Source: an uncultured Clostridia bacterium (GTDB lineage Bacteria; Bacillota; Clostridia; Oscillospirales; Oscillospiraceae). Taken from it: DNA of 5,315 bases. Position 1 is the stretch's first letter. Every line of letters starts with the position of its first letter. This document shows positions 4,928-5,315 of the stretch, piece by piece. The stretch spans positions 1 to 5,315 of the forward strand of contig CAMBID010000068.1 in assembly GCA_945867445.1 (NCBI GenBank), in the 5' to 3' direction. The position numbers were made by a program, and so were the translations under genes. The notes under the pieces are model-generated. The model saw only the letters and a list, made by a program, of their open reading frames with translations, did no database searches and was not told the DNA's origin.

Positions 4928-5315
4928 AGCGTATCCGCACCGAGGACGCCGTGGGCCACGTCCTCTGCCACGATATGACCCAGATCCTCCCGGGGCAGTT
5001 CAAGGGTCCCCGCTTCCGCAAGGGCCACGTGGTCCGGCCGGAGGACATCCCGGTGCTCCTCTCCATGGGGAAGGAGCAGCTCTACATCTGGGAGATGACC
5101 CCCGGCATGCTCCACGAAAATGACGCGGCGGAGCGGCTCTGCGCCCTGGCCATCAATGAAAACATGGAGCGCAGCGAGGTGAAGGAGGGCAAGATCGAGC
5201 TCACCGCCGCCATCGACGGGCTCTTCCTGGTGGATTCCCAGCGGCTCCTGGCGGTGAACAGCCAGGAGGAGGTCATGATCGCCACCCGCCACGGCAATAC
5301 CCCCGTCCGCAAGGG
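4924..5315 (+). CDS. MoeA-like molybdopterin-binding protein, N-terminal part
   Basis: An open frame begins at the ATG at 4924, overlapping the MOSC stop in an ATGA junction, and continues without a stop for 130 codons to the window edge. The start [21 protein letters not shown], followed by FRKGHVVRPEDIPVLLSMGKEQLYIWE, resembles the N-terminal region of MoeA-like molybdopterin-binding proteins found beside SDMH genes in Clostridia, which are typically about 340 residues. MoeA proteins insert molybdate into adenylated molybdopterin, but this subfamily is divergent and its exact step is unknown. The catalytic molybdopterin-binding domain should lie to the right, outside the window. Its place after moaA, moaC and the MOSC gene supports a late cofactor role. 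The family assignment is from memory of related proteins and is less secure than for the moa genes. Confidence 0.75.
   Translation, partial: MKRIRTEDAVGHVLCHDMTQILPGQFKGPRFRKGHVVRPEDIPVLLSMGKEQLYIWEMTPGMLHENDAAERLCALAINENMERSEVKEGKIELTAAIDGLFLVDSQRLLAVNSQEEVMIATRHGNTPVRK

Noticed and set aside
4567..5292. A 241-codon minus-strand frame opposite the MOSC and MoeA-like genes
   Set aside because: Both plus-strand genes have family motifs, ribosome binding sites and coupled junctions; the minus-strand frame has none of these.

Overview
The window is GC-rich and densely packed, with strong GGAGG-type ribosome binding sites and several overlapping gene junctions. Its content suggests an anaerobic, gut-type Firmicute, perhaps of the Oscillospiraceae/Flavonifractor group. 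That placement is inference from gene content and base composition; no taxonomic marker is present.

Layout. The minus strand holds, in transcription order, yqeC (2868 to 2197), yqeB (2209 to 1412), a 259-base gap containing a palindrome-rich MITE-like element, then selD (1152 to 112) and a hairpin after it. The plus strand, divergent from yqeC, holds moaA (3049-3996), moaC (3999-4496), a stand-alone MOSC-domain gene (4484-4927) and the first 130 codons of a MoeA-like molybdopterin-binding protein that leaves the window at 5315. The 180-base divergent intergenic region (2869-3048) carries a good sigma70-type promoter for moaA, an extended -10 promoter candidate for yqeC, and a perfect 14-base palindrome between them.

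How the genes fit together. SelD makes selenophosphate. YqeB and YqeC are the marker proteins of selenium-dependent molybdenum hydroxylases (SDMH), in which labile selenium is attached at the molybdenum site of xanthine dehydrogenase-like or purine hydroxylase enzymes. MoaA and MoaC perform the first stage of molybdopterin synthesis, GTP to cyclic pyranopterin monophosphate. MOSC and MoeA-like proteins act on later molybdenum or sulfur steps. The window therefore reads as a maturation locus for a selenium-containing molybdenum hydroxylase, one divergon supplying selenium and the other the pterin cofactor. The hydroxylase subunits, molybdopterin synthase (moaD/moaE) and molybdate transporter are not in the window.

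The least expected content is non-coding: a roughly 156-base element at 1196-1351 with 20-base imperfect terminal inverted repeats (18/20), candidate TA target duplication and nested hairpins. A second copy's right end lies at 1-34, so selD is bracketed by two copies in the same orientation.
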